Source: Pontivivens marinum | GTDB lineage: Bacteria; Pseudomonadota; Alphaproteobacteria; Rhodobacterales; Rhodobacteraceae | Assembly: GCF_900231835.1 (NCBI RefSeq) | Contig: NZ_OCTN01000011.1 | Coordinates: 1 to 64,000 of the forward strand | Length of the DNA: 64,000 nucleotides | Reading direction: 5' to 3' | Shown: piece by piece, positions 52,034 to 59,393 of the stretch | How the letters are laid out: every line of letters starts with the position of its first letter | How positions within the stretch are numbered: position 1 is the stretch's first letter | The notes under the pieces: generated by a model | The model's database searches: none | What the model saw: the letters and a program-made list of their open reading frames with translations, nothing else | Told to the model about the DNA's origin: nothing | Position numbers and translations under genes: made by a program

Positions 52034-52206
52034 TTACCGTCCTAACCACAAGTATCTTAATTTTTACCTATCATAAGAATTTTGTCTTTTAAATAGGTAA
52101 AAAAGGCACGATTTAGGCTTAAATTAACGTAATCATAATTATCATTGAATTAATCTCATTCCCCCTAATGCCGTGCAAATGCGTTCTGCTGACACTCTGA
52201 AATCAT

Positions 52207-52248
52207 CGGGCTCGTCGCGGCGATATATTTTCAGCCGCGACGAGCCCG
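52207..52248 (-). terminator. 15-bp perfect stem-loop after the dioxygenase gene
   Basis: CGGGCTCGTCGCGGC and its exact inverse flank a 12-nt loop, 7 bases beyond the dioxygenase stop. It separates the catabolic operon from the exopolysaccharide operon. No T-run follows on the minus strand. Confidence 0.7.
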
Positions 52249-52254
52249 TAGCGT

Positions 52255-53121
52255 TTATTTCGCCGATAGCGTCACGTCGAAGGAGACGTGCAGGAAGGTG
52301 CCCTCGACCTTGCCCGACAGTTCCATCCCCTCAGGAAATTCGCTGGCCGGTTTTTCCACATAGGTCATAACCAGATCGCTGCGGACTCCGAAAACGGTGT
52401 CCTGATCCAGATAGGGATCATCGTCAGGGAAAATCTCGGTCACGAGGGGGCGGAATCCTTCGGCCTCGACGATGTAATGCAGATGCGAGGGCCGCCACGG
52501 GTGACGCCCACAGGCACGCAGAATGTCCCCGACGGGCCCGTCCGAGGGCACGGTATACTCCACCGGCTTGACCGTGGTGAAGGCATAGCGCCCATCCGCG
52601 CCCAGTGTTTGCAGCCCGTGGAAGGAATAGGTGTCCTGCTCCTGATCCTGACTGGCATACAGGCCGTTTGGCGCGGTCTGCCAGATATCGATGGTCGCCC
52701 CTGAAATCGGATTGCCGTCCGTGTCGCGCACGACCCCCTCAGCCAGCAGGACCGGCCCGCCATAGTGCCGCTTCATATCGCCCCCAACGGCCAAGGGCGG
52801 CGCGCCGGATACGTGGAACGGTCCCAGCACGGATGAGGACGTGGATTCAGGGCTGGAATGCAGCATATCCACCAACGAGGACAGGCCCAGCACATCCGAG
52901 GCCAGCACGAATTCATGCCTGTCCTCGGTCTCGATCGCGGCGCAACCTTCGAGAAAGGCAATGCCGGTTCGCCATTCCTCATGCGTTAGCTGCGTTTCCC
53001 GCGCGAAATCGTGCAGGTGGCGCACCAGCGAGGACATGACCTCGCGCATGCGCGGATTGGTTTCGTTCGACATGTATCCCAGAAACACGTCGGTGATGTT
53101 GTCTTTGGTGACGTTACGCAT
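52255..53121 (-). CDS. intradiol ring-cleavage dioxygenase (hydroxyquinol 1,2-dioxygenase-like)
   Basis: This 288-residue enzyme opens an aromatic ring between two hydroxyls with Fe(III). The N-terminal helical dimerisation domain (LVRHLHDFARETQLTHEEW, FLEGCAAIETEDRHEFVLAS) is followed by the catalytic domain with SVLGPFHVSGAPPL, IDIWQTAPNGLYASQ (Tyr ligand), VKPVEYTVPSDGPVGDIL (second Tyr) and CGRHPWRPSHLHYIV (two His). The GRHPWRPxHxH form favours hydroxyquinol over plain catechol. It is the last gene of the TRAP operon. No maleylacetate reductase is visible in the window. Confidence 0.92.
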   Translation of the reverse strand: MRNVTKDNITDVFLGYMSNETNPRMREVMSSLVRHLHDFARETQLTHEEWRTGIAFLEGCAAIETEDRHEFVLASDVLGLSSLVDMLHSSPESTSSSVLGPFHVSGAPPLAVGGDMKRHYGGPVLLAEGVVRDTDGNPISGATIDIWQTAPNGLYASQDQEQDTYSFHGLQTLGADGRYAFTTVKPVEYTVPSDGPVGDILRACGRHPWRPSHLHYIVEAEGFRPLVTEIFPDDDPYLDQDTVFGVRSDLVMTYVEKPASEFPEGMELSGKVEGTFLHVSFDVTLSAK

Positions 53122-53132
53122 CTGCGATTTCC

Positions 53133-54437
53133 TTAAATCAGGGCAAGGCTCAATATTGGAAACTGGATGAGGATCATCAGAACGACCAGCATCACAAAGG
53201 CGAAGGGAAGCGCGCCCATGAACACATCCATCAGGCTGATCCGGTCATCGTTGATCGTCGATTTGATGACGAAACACGATATGCCCAAGGGGGGCGTTAA
53301 CAGCCCGATCTCCGCGCCGACGACGGTGATAATGCCGAACCAGACCAATGACATATCCATGGATTCAACCATTGGCAGGAACAGCGGTACCACGATCAGA
53401 ATGATCGACGCGGTGTCCAGCAATGTGCCCAGAAACAGCATCAACAGCACGTAAAGCAGCATAATCATCCAGAACGAGCCACTGCTGCCGGTAAGCAGAT
53501 CCTGCAACTGGTTCGGCAAACCGGCCAGGCCCAGCATGCGGCTGTAGATCGAGGCGGCGGTAATCAGGAATAGAATGGCCGCCGTGATATGGCCGGTTTC
53601 CAGCAGCGCCTCCCAAAAGGATTTCAGCGACATCGACCGCCGCGTTACCGCGATGATCAGCGCGACCAGCGCCCCTGCGGCACCTGCCTCCACTGCGGTC
53701 AGCCAGCCTGTATAAATGCCGCCCAGAACAATCGTGATCAGGCCAACTGTGGGCAGCGTTTTGGATGCAATCTCACGCGGGGTCATCCATTCGGTATCTG
53801 CGACAACACGCCCACCAACGAAATCGGGGGTAAAGCGCCCCATCAGCCAGATCGACCCGACATAGGCGATGGCCAGCATGATGCCCGGAATAATGCCGGC
53901 CAGAAACATGTCGCCCACCGATTGTTCGGACACAAAGGAATAGATGATCAGCATCGCGGAGGGCGGGATAATCATGCCCAGAACCGATGATCCGGCCACT
54001 ACACCCACAGCAAAGCGCGGGTTGTAATCCTGTGCGATCATTTGTGGCACCGATACCTTGGTAAAGACGGAGGCCGATGCGATGGACGACCCTGTGACGG
54101 CGGCAAAAACAGCGTTCGCCCCGACAGTGGCCATGCCGATACCGCCTTTGACCTTGCGAAAGCGCATGGTCATGACCTCGTAAATGTCCCTGCCCAATCC
54201 GGCTTTGGACACGATCAGCCCCATAAAGGTGAAGAGCGGTATCGTGGCGAAGCTGTATTCCATCGCGGAATCGCCCACCGCGACCTTCAGCAGGTTCAGC
54301 GCTAGCGTGAAATTATCGCGCATCAGCCAGATCGAGACAAAGGACACAGTGCCCAGGGCAACGGGGATATAAACGCCCGCATAGATCAGAAAAACAATTG
54401 CAACGACCGAGATTAGGCCGATCTCAATGGGGCTCAT
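53133..54437 (-). CDS. dctM: TRAP transporter large permease (DctM)
   Basis: The 434-residue DctM subunit is the ion-coupled channel of a TRAP transporter with about twelve helices. Typical parts are ATIPLFTFMGLIVSKAGLGR, GANAVFAAVTGSSIASASVF, SSVLGMIIPPSAMLIIYSF, FLAGIIPGIMLAIAYVGSIW, and ILIVVPLFLPMVESMDMSLV. With DctP and DctQ it imports a carboxylate or related substrate. Start overlaps the dctQ stop (ATGA); the dioxygenase gene follows after 11 bp, so transport and ring cleavage are likely linked. Confidence 0.96.
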   Translation of the reverse strand: MSPIEIGLISVVAIVFLIYAGVYIPVALGTVSFVSIWLMRDNFTLALNLLKVAVGDSAMEYSFATIPLFTFMGLIVSKAGLGRDIYEVMTMRFRKVKGGIGMATVGANAVFAAVTGSSIASASVFTKVSVPQMIAQDYNPRFAVGVVAGSSVLGMIIPPSAMLIIYSFVSEQSVGDMFLAGIIPGIMLAIAYVGSIWLMGRFTPDFVGGRVVADTEWMTPREIASKTLPTVGLITIVLGGIYTGWLTAVEAGAAGALVALIIAVTRRSMSLKSFWEALLETGHITAAILFLITAASIYSRMLGLAGLPNQLQDLLTGSSGSFWMIMLLYVLLMLFLGTLLDTASIILIVVPLFLPMVESMDMSLVWFGIITVVGAEIGLLTPPLGISCFVIKSTINDDRISLMDVFMGALPFAFVMLVVLMILIQFPILSLALI

Positions 54438-54985
54438 GTGTCGGTCCCGTCATGTTCGGGGGCGCGCACCAGTTGCGGACGGTCCTGCGCCGAGATGACT
54501 TTTAAAACGAAAATCAGGCAGGACAGGGCCGTCGCCAATGCGATGATCAGCTTGACCGGCCACCATGGCAGCGTGAACAGGCCCGGAACGCCGAAATAGT
54601 CCTGCGTGTCCCACATATGCAGGAATTCGGGAAAGGTGATGTAGGCGATCAGGCCCATGAAAATGGCCGAAACGGCATTGATAATCCGCCGCATGGTCGC
54701 CGCGATATTTGGCCGACTGTCCCCGATAACGGACAGGAAACCGTCGGATCGGGTTAACCGGTCCACGCGCACCACGTCGGGCAGCTGTAAAAACACGATC
54801 ATCACGACGGAAAACTGAACGATTTCATACGTTCCCTTGAGGGGGGCATTGAACAGCCCCCGCGCTATGACGTCGAAATTCAGAACTGCCACCAGGGCCA
54901 ACACCACCAGAGTTCCGATGGCATTGGCCCCGATCGCAAGAATACTTGCGACCCGGGACAGGACGTTGAAAGCAGATTTTAGCAT
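54434..54985 (-). CDS. dctQ: TRAP transporter small permease (DctQ)
   Basis: DctQ (183 residues) is the four-helix small membrane subunit of the TRAP transporter. Seen are LNFDVIARGLFNAPLKGTYE, VQFSVVMIVFLQLPDVVRVD, FMGLIAYITFPEFLHMWDT and a last helix IIALATALSCLIFVLKVIS. The ATG at 54985 has GGGGAGGG at good spacing; a longer upstream frame is not plausible. It lies between dctP and dctM. Confidence 0.92.
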   Translation of the reverse strand: MLKSAFNVLSRVASILAIGANAIGTLVVLALVAVLNFDVIARGLFNAPLKGTYEIVQFSVVMIVFLQLPDVVRVDRLTRSDGFLSVIGDSRPNIAATMRRIINAVSAIFMGLIAYITFPEFLHMWDTQDYFGVPGLFTLPWWPVKLIIALATALSCLIFVLKVISAQDRPQLVRAPEHDGTDT

Positions 54986-55013
54986 CGATAGCCCTCCCCG
55001 GGTCGCGGTCAGC

Positions 55014-56087
55014 TTATTCAGCTGCCCAGTCACGAACACCGACGAAGCCTGCTGCCTCCAGCTTACCCAGATAGGCGGACAGCATCTCTGCGCCCGGCTC
55101 ACCCGCATCGTTCAGGGTGGTGACCCATTCCTGTGCAATGTTGGGCATCGCAGCGGCCCATGCCGCGCGATCCTCCTGCGGGACCTCTACAATTGTGCCG
55201 CCTGCGGCGACATATGCCTCGGCCGAGGCTGCGGCGCGATCCATTGCAATGCCGGCCAGATGATCGCGGTAATCAATCGCCACCGCCTGCAATACCTCTT
55301 TCACCTCATCCGGCAGCGAGGCCCAGTAATCCGCGTTTACGGTCACCGTCTTGGAATTCACCGCGCCGAAATCCACGCGCAGCATATAGGGCCCCACCTC
55401 GGAGATGTTGAACGTCGCGGCGGCCTCCGGCCACAACATGCCGCAATCGGCCAGACCGGTTTGCATCATGTTGTAGAAATCGGTCAGACCACCACGCACG
55501 CCGGCGGCCCCGTCGATCCCCTCCAGATAGCGCAGGTTCAGACCGGCGCCTGCAACCTTGGCGCCCTCCAGATCGGCAATGCTGCTCACTTCGTTCGCGC
55601 AGAATACCTGATAGGTATCCAGCACAACGCCGGTCGCCAGATAGACCTGATTTTGTGCGCCGAACTCGTTTTGCATCGCGGGGAATTCGCGGGCGATCTC
55701 ATCCACGGCCTGCGCGACAACACGGGCATCCGAGGAAACGAACGGTGTCACAGCCGCGATCCCCTGCGAGGGCAACTTGGACGAATGGAAGATGGTGGTG
55801 ACGATCCCGATATCGCCCAGGCCCAGTTCAACCCCCTCCAGCACACCACGGGGCCGCACGATGGAGCCGCCATAGTTTTCCTGCCAGTTCATGACGTAAT
55901 TGCCGGTTTCAGCCAGACGGCGATCCACCTCGGGGATGAAGAAATCGGAGAATTCCTGTACCCACAGCGAACGCTCGGGGTAGCCATCGATCACGACGGC
56001 GGAAACGGTTTCCTGTGCCATAACGGGTAACGCTGTCATCGTGGCGAGAGCCGCCGAGGCCAGCAGGTTTTTGGTCACTGTCTTCAT
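55014..56087 (-). CDS. dctP: TRAP transporter substrate-binding protein (DctP)
   Basis: This 357-residue periplasmic protein has a signal peptide (TKNLLASAALATMTALPVMA, then QE) and the DctP fold: LEGVELGLGDIGIVTTIFHS, LEGAKVAGAGLNLRYLEGID and ADYWASLPDEVKEVLQAVAI. In most DctP proteins an Arg around LEGxKxR binds the substrate carboxylate; here the segment is LEGAKVAGAG, so that Arg is replaced and the ligand may be non-standard. GGAGG precedes the ATG. An intrinsic-terminator-like hairpin lies just upstream, between osmC and this gene. Confidence 0.93.
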   Translation of the reverse strand: MKTVTKNLLASAALATMTALPVMAQETVSAVVIDGYPERSLWVQEFSDFFIPEVDRRLAETGNYVMNWQENYGGSIVRPRGVLEGVELGLGDIGIVTTIFHSSKLPSQGIAAVTPFVSSDARVVAQAVDEIAREFPAMQNEFGAQNQVYLATGVVLDTYQVFCANEVSSIADLEGAKVAGAGLNLRYLEGIDGAAGVRGGLTDFYNMMQTGLADCGMLWPEAAATFNISEVGPYMLRVDFGAVNSKTVTVNADYWASLPDEVKEVLQAVAIDYRDHLAGIAMDRAAASAEAYVAAGGTIVEVPQEDRAAWAAAMPNIAQEWVTTLNDAGEPGAEMLSAYLGKLEAAGFVGVRDWAAE

Positions 56088-56103
56088 GTCTTTTTCCTCC
56101 CAG

Positions 56104-56125
56104 AAAAAATGAAGCCTTTGGCTTC
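56104..56125 (-). terminator. intrinsic terminator or attenuator between osmC-like gene and dctP
   Basis: On the minus strand GAAGCC-AAA-GGCTTC is followed by A and six T. It lies 18 bp after the OsmC-like stop and overlaps the leader of dctP, so the TRAP-dioxygenase part may be expressed at a lower level than the first three genes or have its own start. Confidence 0.6.
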
Positions 56126-56142
56126 GTTATCGTCCATGTCCG

Positions 56143-56601
56143 TCAGGTCGTTTTCGCCCAATTCACCGTCAGGTCAGTGCCTGCCGCCTCGAACAATTTG
56201 GCGATTGCGCAGTATTTTGCGGTCTCGCGGCCCACCTCATCCAGCTCTTCTTGGCTGGCAGATGTGGTGCAGTTGACCGTCAGCGTGATGGCGGGAAAGG
56301 GTAGGTTAACCTCCTCCTCCATCAAAACGCCACGGCGGTCGAATTTCGTATCAGCGTCGATGGTCACCTGACCCAGATCAACGCCCAGACGGGCCGCATT
56401 TTTATGGCCGATCACATTGGTACAGGCGATCAGCGCGGCCATCACGCTTTCGGTCGGGGTGGGGCCCAGATTGGTGCCGCCCCGTTCCGTCGGTTCATCA
56501 ATGATGACGTTCAGGTCGCGGATCGGAATTTCCGTGCGGCCATGTGTCGGGCATTGCGCGGTTGTCCGATATGTCACGACGGTCTTCATTTTGACGGCCA
56601 T
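56143..56601 (-). CDS. OsmC-like protein
   Basis: This 152-residue OsmC/Ohr-family protein has the usual PTPTESVMAALIACTNVIGHK motif with one conserved Cys in ACTNV and the second in AKYCAIAKLFEAAG. Family members are thiol peroxidases or act in small-molecule metabolism. The start is ATG 56601 with AGGAGGACC directly upstream. It follows the nitroreductase gene by 11 bp in the same operon. Confidence 0.88.
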   Translation of the reverse strand: MAVKMKTVVTYRTTAQCPTHGRTEIPIRDLNVIIDEPTERGGTNLGPTPTESVMAALIACTNVIGHKNAARLGVDLGQVTIDADTKFDRRGVLMEEEVNLPFPAITLTVNCTTSASQEELDEVGRETAKYCAIAKLFEAAGTDLTVNWAKTT

Positions 56602-56612
56602 GCTGGTCCTCC

Positions 56613-57278
56613 TCAGGCGAAGCTGCAAACTTTATCGAAGGCAAAGCGCGGCAGCTTTTGAAACAGGGCCGTTTCATCCGCATAGCCGATATTGCACAGG
56701 AAGTTCGATTTCAGGCTGGTGCCGGCAAAGAATTCCTCGTCCACGATGGCGTTCGAAAAACCGGACATTGCCCCCACATCCAACCCCAGCGCGCGCGCCG
56801 CGATCATGAAATAGGCGCCCTGCAAGGTGCCGTTGCGATAGGCAGTATCTGCGGTATAGGCCTCGTTGCCGTCGAACAGATGGCGGCGATCCTCATGCGG
56901 GAACAGGAAGGGCAGCTCGTGCCAGAAATCCATGTCATGCGCGATAATCGCCGTGACCGGCGCGCCCATCATTTTGCCGACATTTTGCGGCTTGAGCGAT
57001 TTTGCCAGCCGCGCCTTACCCTCAGGCGTTTTGACGAAGACAAACCGCGCGGGCAGCGTGTTCATAGAGGTCGCGCCGTTGATGGTAATCTCGTAGATTT
57101 CCTCAAGCACGCCATCGGGAATGGGTTTGTCGGTCCATGCGTAATGGGACCGTGCCTCGCGCAGGATCAGGTCGATTGCATCACCGGACAGCCGGTCGAT
57201 CCGTTTGCGCAGATCGCGGTGATCCTGCTGCGCCGTGGCGCGCAGGGCGTCCAGTTCGGCACCGGTCGGGGCGCTCAT
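56613..57278 (-). CDS. nitroreductase-family oxidoreductase (RutE/malonic semialdehyde reductase-like)
   Basis: The 221-residue FMN-dependent protein shows LILREARSHYAWTDKPIPDG, EITINGATSMNTLPARFVFV (phosphate-binding region), TAYRNGTLQGAYFMIAARAL and LDVGAMSGFSNAIVDEEF. The N-terminal pattern and the length are those of RutE/HadB-type NAD(P)H oxidoreductases that reduce malonic semialdehyde. Malonate-linked genes 2 kb away (malonyl-CoA decarboxylase and synthetase) make this assignment attractive, but it is inference. It overlaps the FAH-family gene by ATGA. Confidence 0.85.
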   Translation of the reverse strand: MSAPTGAELDALRATAQQDHRDLRKRIDRLSGDAIDLILREARSHYAWTDKPIPDGVLEEIYEITINGATSMNTLPARFVFVKTPEGKARLAKSLKPQNVGKMMGAPVTAIIAHDMDFWHELPFLFPHEDRRHLFDGNEAYTADTAYRNGTLQGAYFMIAARALGLDVGAMSGFSNAIVDEEFFAGTSLKSNFLCNIGYADETALFQKLPRFAFDKVCSFA

Positions 57279-58165
57279 TGCGCACCTCCGGCCGCCAGAT
57301 CCTTTTCATCGACGATCGGGCTGGAACAGATGCCGATCTGCTCGATCTCGATGTCCACAACCTCACCCGGAACCAACCAGCGCGGGTTGGGCTTTTTCGC
57401 GTGACCAACACCGGGGGGCGTGCCCATGGCGATCATGTCGCCCGGCTCCAGTGTGGTATATTCCGAGATGATGGCGATGGCATGGGCGACCGACCAGATC
57501 ATATTGCCGGTATTCGAGGATTGCAGGATTTCGTCCCCGACGCGGCTCTCGATCTTCAGGCCGCTTGCGCCGGCGGGCAGGTCCTCGGGCGTGACAACAT
57601 AGGGACCGATAGCGCCGGTCTGGTCGAAATTCTTACCGGGGGTCCACTGATGCGTTTTGCGCTGATAATCGCGAACAGAACCGTCATTGAACACGGTATA
57701 GCCGAACACATGATCCAGCGCGTCATCCTGCGAAATGTGGCGACCGCCCTTGCCGATGATCAGCATCAGCTCCGCCTCATAATCCAGCTTTTCCGAGCAT
57801 GTCGGGCGAACTAGAGGCGCACCAGCAGCCATGATCGAGTTTTTGCCGCGCATGAACAGGGCGGGATAATCGGGGATGTCATAGCCGCCCTCCTTGATGT
57901 GATCGGTGTAGTTCAGGCCGAGGCAGATGATCGACCCGGGTGCCTTTACCGGCAGGGCGGGCGTGATATCCGCGACAGGGATCGTGGGTGCGCCCGCAAC
58001 CTTGCCTGCGACCGATTCCGCCAGTGCGGGGTCGGCGACCAGTGCCATCAGGTCGGTGCCAACCGCTGCATCTAATGCTGTTAAATCAACGGCATCGCTG
58101 CCCATTACCGCATATACCGCAGTTTCGCCCGACGCCTTGCCAACCAGATATTTCATCTTCGCCAT
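57275..58165 (-). CDS. fumarylacetoacetate hydrolase-family protein
   Basis: This 296-residue enzyme has the FAH fold with ICLGLNYTDHIKEGG, KLDYEAELMLIIGKGGRHIS (metal-binding Glu residues), DHVFGYTVFNDGSVRDYQRK and MIAMGTPPGVGHAKKPNPRW. Members hydrolyse or decarboxylate diketo acids or isomerise ring-cleavage products. With the dioxygenase at the other end of the same operon it could act on a ring-opened product. It is the first gene of the minus-strand catabolic operon; the promoter gap 58166-58247 contains an ATCGAT-centred palindrome. Confidence 0.9.
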   Translation of the reverse strand: MAKMKYLVGKASGETAVYAVMGSDAVDLTALDAAVGTDLMALVADPALAESVAGKVAGAPTIPVADITPALPVKAPGSIICLGLNYTDHIKEGGYDIPDYPALFMRGKNSIMAAGAPLVRPTCSEKLDYEAELMLIIGKGGRHISQDDALDHVFGYTVFNDGSVRDYQRKTHQWTPGKNFDQTGAIGPYVVTPEDLPAGASGLKIESRVGDEILQSSNTGNMIWSVAHAIAIISEYTTLEPGDMIAMGTPPGVGHAKKPNPRWLVPGEVVDIEIEQIGICSSPIVDEKDLAAGGAQ

Positions 58166-58210
58166 CCTTGTAAGTTGACTAATTTTTGCCTACAATTAGG
58201 CTCGATGTCA

Positions 58211-58230
58211 AATAATATCGATATTTTATG
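58211..58230. promoter_or_regulatory. candidate GntR operator, copy 1 (FAH operon / yciI divergent promoter)
   Basis: AATAATATCGATATTTTATG contains the perfect 12-bp palindrome AATATCGATATT (58214-58225). It lies between the divergent FAH operon and the yciI-gntR genes. A closely matching copy precedes the malonyl-CoA decarboxylase gene. Confidence 0.5.
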
Positions 58231-58247
58231 ACGCGGGAGAAATCGCA

Positions 58248-58631
58248 ATGCAATGGGCAGATTATAAACAGCAGGCCAAGTCACGCGGTGCGTTGGCGCT
58301 GGAGCTTTACGTCGCGCAAAGTACCCCCGCGATGGCACCCGAGGATGTGAAGGCCGCCCTGCCCGACCACCTCGCCTATCAGGCACAGTTGGAGGCACAG
58401 GGCGCGCTTGCCTTTGCCGGCCCCATGTCGGATGAAACCGGCGATCTGATGCAGGGTATGGGGTTGATCATCTATCGCGCCGATAGTCTGGATGCGGCCC
58501 GCGCACTGGCCGCGGCGGACCCGATGCACAGCAGTGGTGCGCGCACATTCACCATGCGGCGCTGGATGATTAACGAAGGATCGGTCACTATTTCGGTCGG
58601 GTTATCAACCAATAGCGTCGATCTAAGCTAA
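58248..58631 (+). CDS. YciI-like / muconolactone-isomerase-like protein
   Basis: This 127-residue small alpha-beta protein has the ferredoxin-like YciI pattern: LALELYVAQSTPA, LPDHLAYQAQLEAQGALAFAGP, GLIIYRADSLDAARALAAADPMHSSGA. The family includes small dehalogenase- or muconolactone-isomerase-like proteins, which would fit ring-cleavage metabolism. It starts 82 bp from the divergent FAH operon and precedes the GntR regulator by 21 bp, so it is probably co-transcribed with it. Confidence 0.78.
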   Translation: MQWADYKQQAKSRGALALELYVAQSTPAMAPEDVKAALPDHLAYQAQLEAQGALAFAGPMSDETGDLMQGMGLIIYRADSLDAARALAAADPMHSSGARTFTMRRWMINEGSVTISVGLSTNSVDLS

Positions 58632-58652
58632 TTCACCGAGGGGACTGTCGGG

Positions 58653-59324
58653 ATGAGCGTCATGAAGCCGAGCGAAGGCAAGGAAACCTCCGCGACCCAT
58701 AGCGCATATCTATCCCTGCGCCAGATGATCCTGACCGGTGAGCTGCCGCCGGGGCAAAAGCTCAAGATCGAGCAATTGCGCAGTACGCTGGATACCGGCG
58801 CCTCGCCCGTGCGTGAGGCGTTGAGCCTGCTAACCTCGGACCTGTTGGTCGAACGGCTGGACCAGCGCGGGTTTCGGGCCGCGCCGGCCAGCCTTGTCAA
58901 TTTCAACGAAATCCTGTCCCTGCGCTGCGTGATGGAGGATATGGCCCTGCGCCAATCCATCGCCCGCACCACAGCGGACTGGGAGGAACGTCTGGTCCTG
59001 ACCCATCACCGCATGAAGCGCGCGGTGGAGGAAGGGTCCATTCCTAAATTCGAGGACGCACATAAATCGTTCCACATGGCGCTGCTCGACAACGCCAACT
59101 CACCGATTCTGCTGCGCTATTGCAGCCAGCTATATGATCTGAACATCCGGTATCGCTATCTGGCGGCGGGTCAGACGAATTACCGCAAACGCGATATCGC
59201 GGCGGAGCACGAGGAAATCCTCGACGCGACCCTGCGTGGTGACGCGGATGAGGCATCAGCCACGTTGATCCGGCATTACCGGTCCACCGGCGAATATCTG
59301 ACGGACCCGCTGAGCAAACTTTAG
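58653..59324 (+). CDS. GntR-family transcriptional regulator (FCD/FadR type)
   Basis: The 223-residue regulator has an N-terminal winged helix (SAYLSLRQMILTGELPPGQK, LRSTLDTGASPVREALSLLT, LVERLDQRGFRAAPAS) and a C-terminal all-helical FCD ligand-binding domain with Asp/His metal-site candidates (FEDAHKSFHMALLDNANSP, EHEEILDATLRGDADEAS). It lies between the dioxygenase/TRAP operon and the malonate genes, and ATCGAT-centred motifs occur in front of both, so it is the likely local regulator, comparable in position to MatR. Confidence 0.93.
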   Translation: MSVMKPSEGKETSATHSAYLSLRQMILTGELPPGQKLKIEQLRSTLDTGASPVREALSLLTSDLLVERLDQRGFRAAPASLVNFNEILSLRCVMEDMALRQSIARTTADWEERLVLTHHRMKRAVEEGSIPKFEDAHKSFHMALLDNANSPILLRYCSQLYDLNIRYRYLAAGQTNYRKRDIAAEHEEILDATLRGDADEASATLIRHYRSTGEYLTDPLSKL

Positions 59325-59345
59325 CGATTTAACCAAATCAATTGC

Positions 59346-59363
59346 AATAATATCGATTTTATG
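59346..59363. promoter_or_regulatory. candidate GntR operator, copy 2 (malonyl-CoA decarboxylase promoter)
   Basis: AATAATATCGATTTTATG repeats the first eleven bases of the 58211 motif exactly and the rest with one deletion. It is 31 bp upstream of the decarboxylase start. Confidence 0.5.
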
Positions 59364-59393
59364 TGAGCCTTTGCGAAAGTGCTGGAGGCTGTC

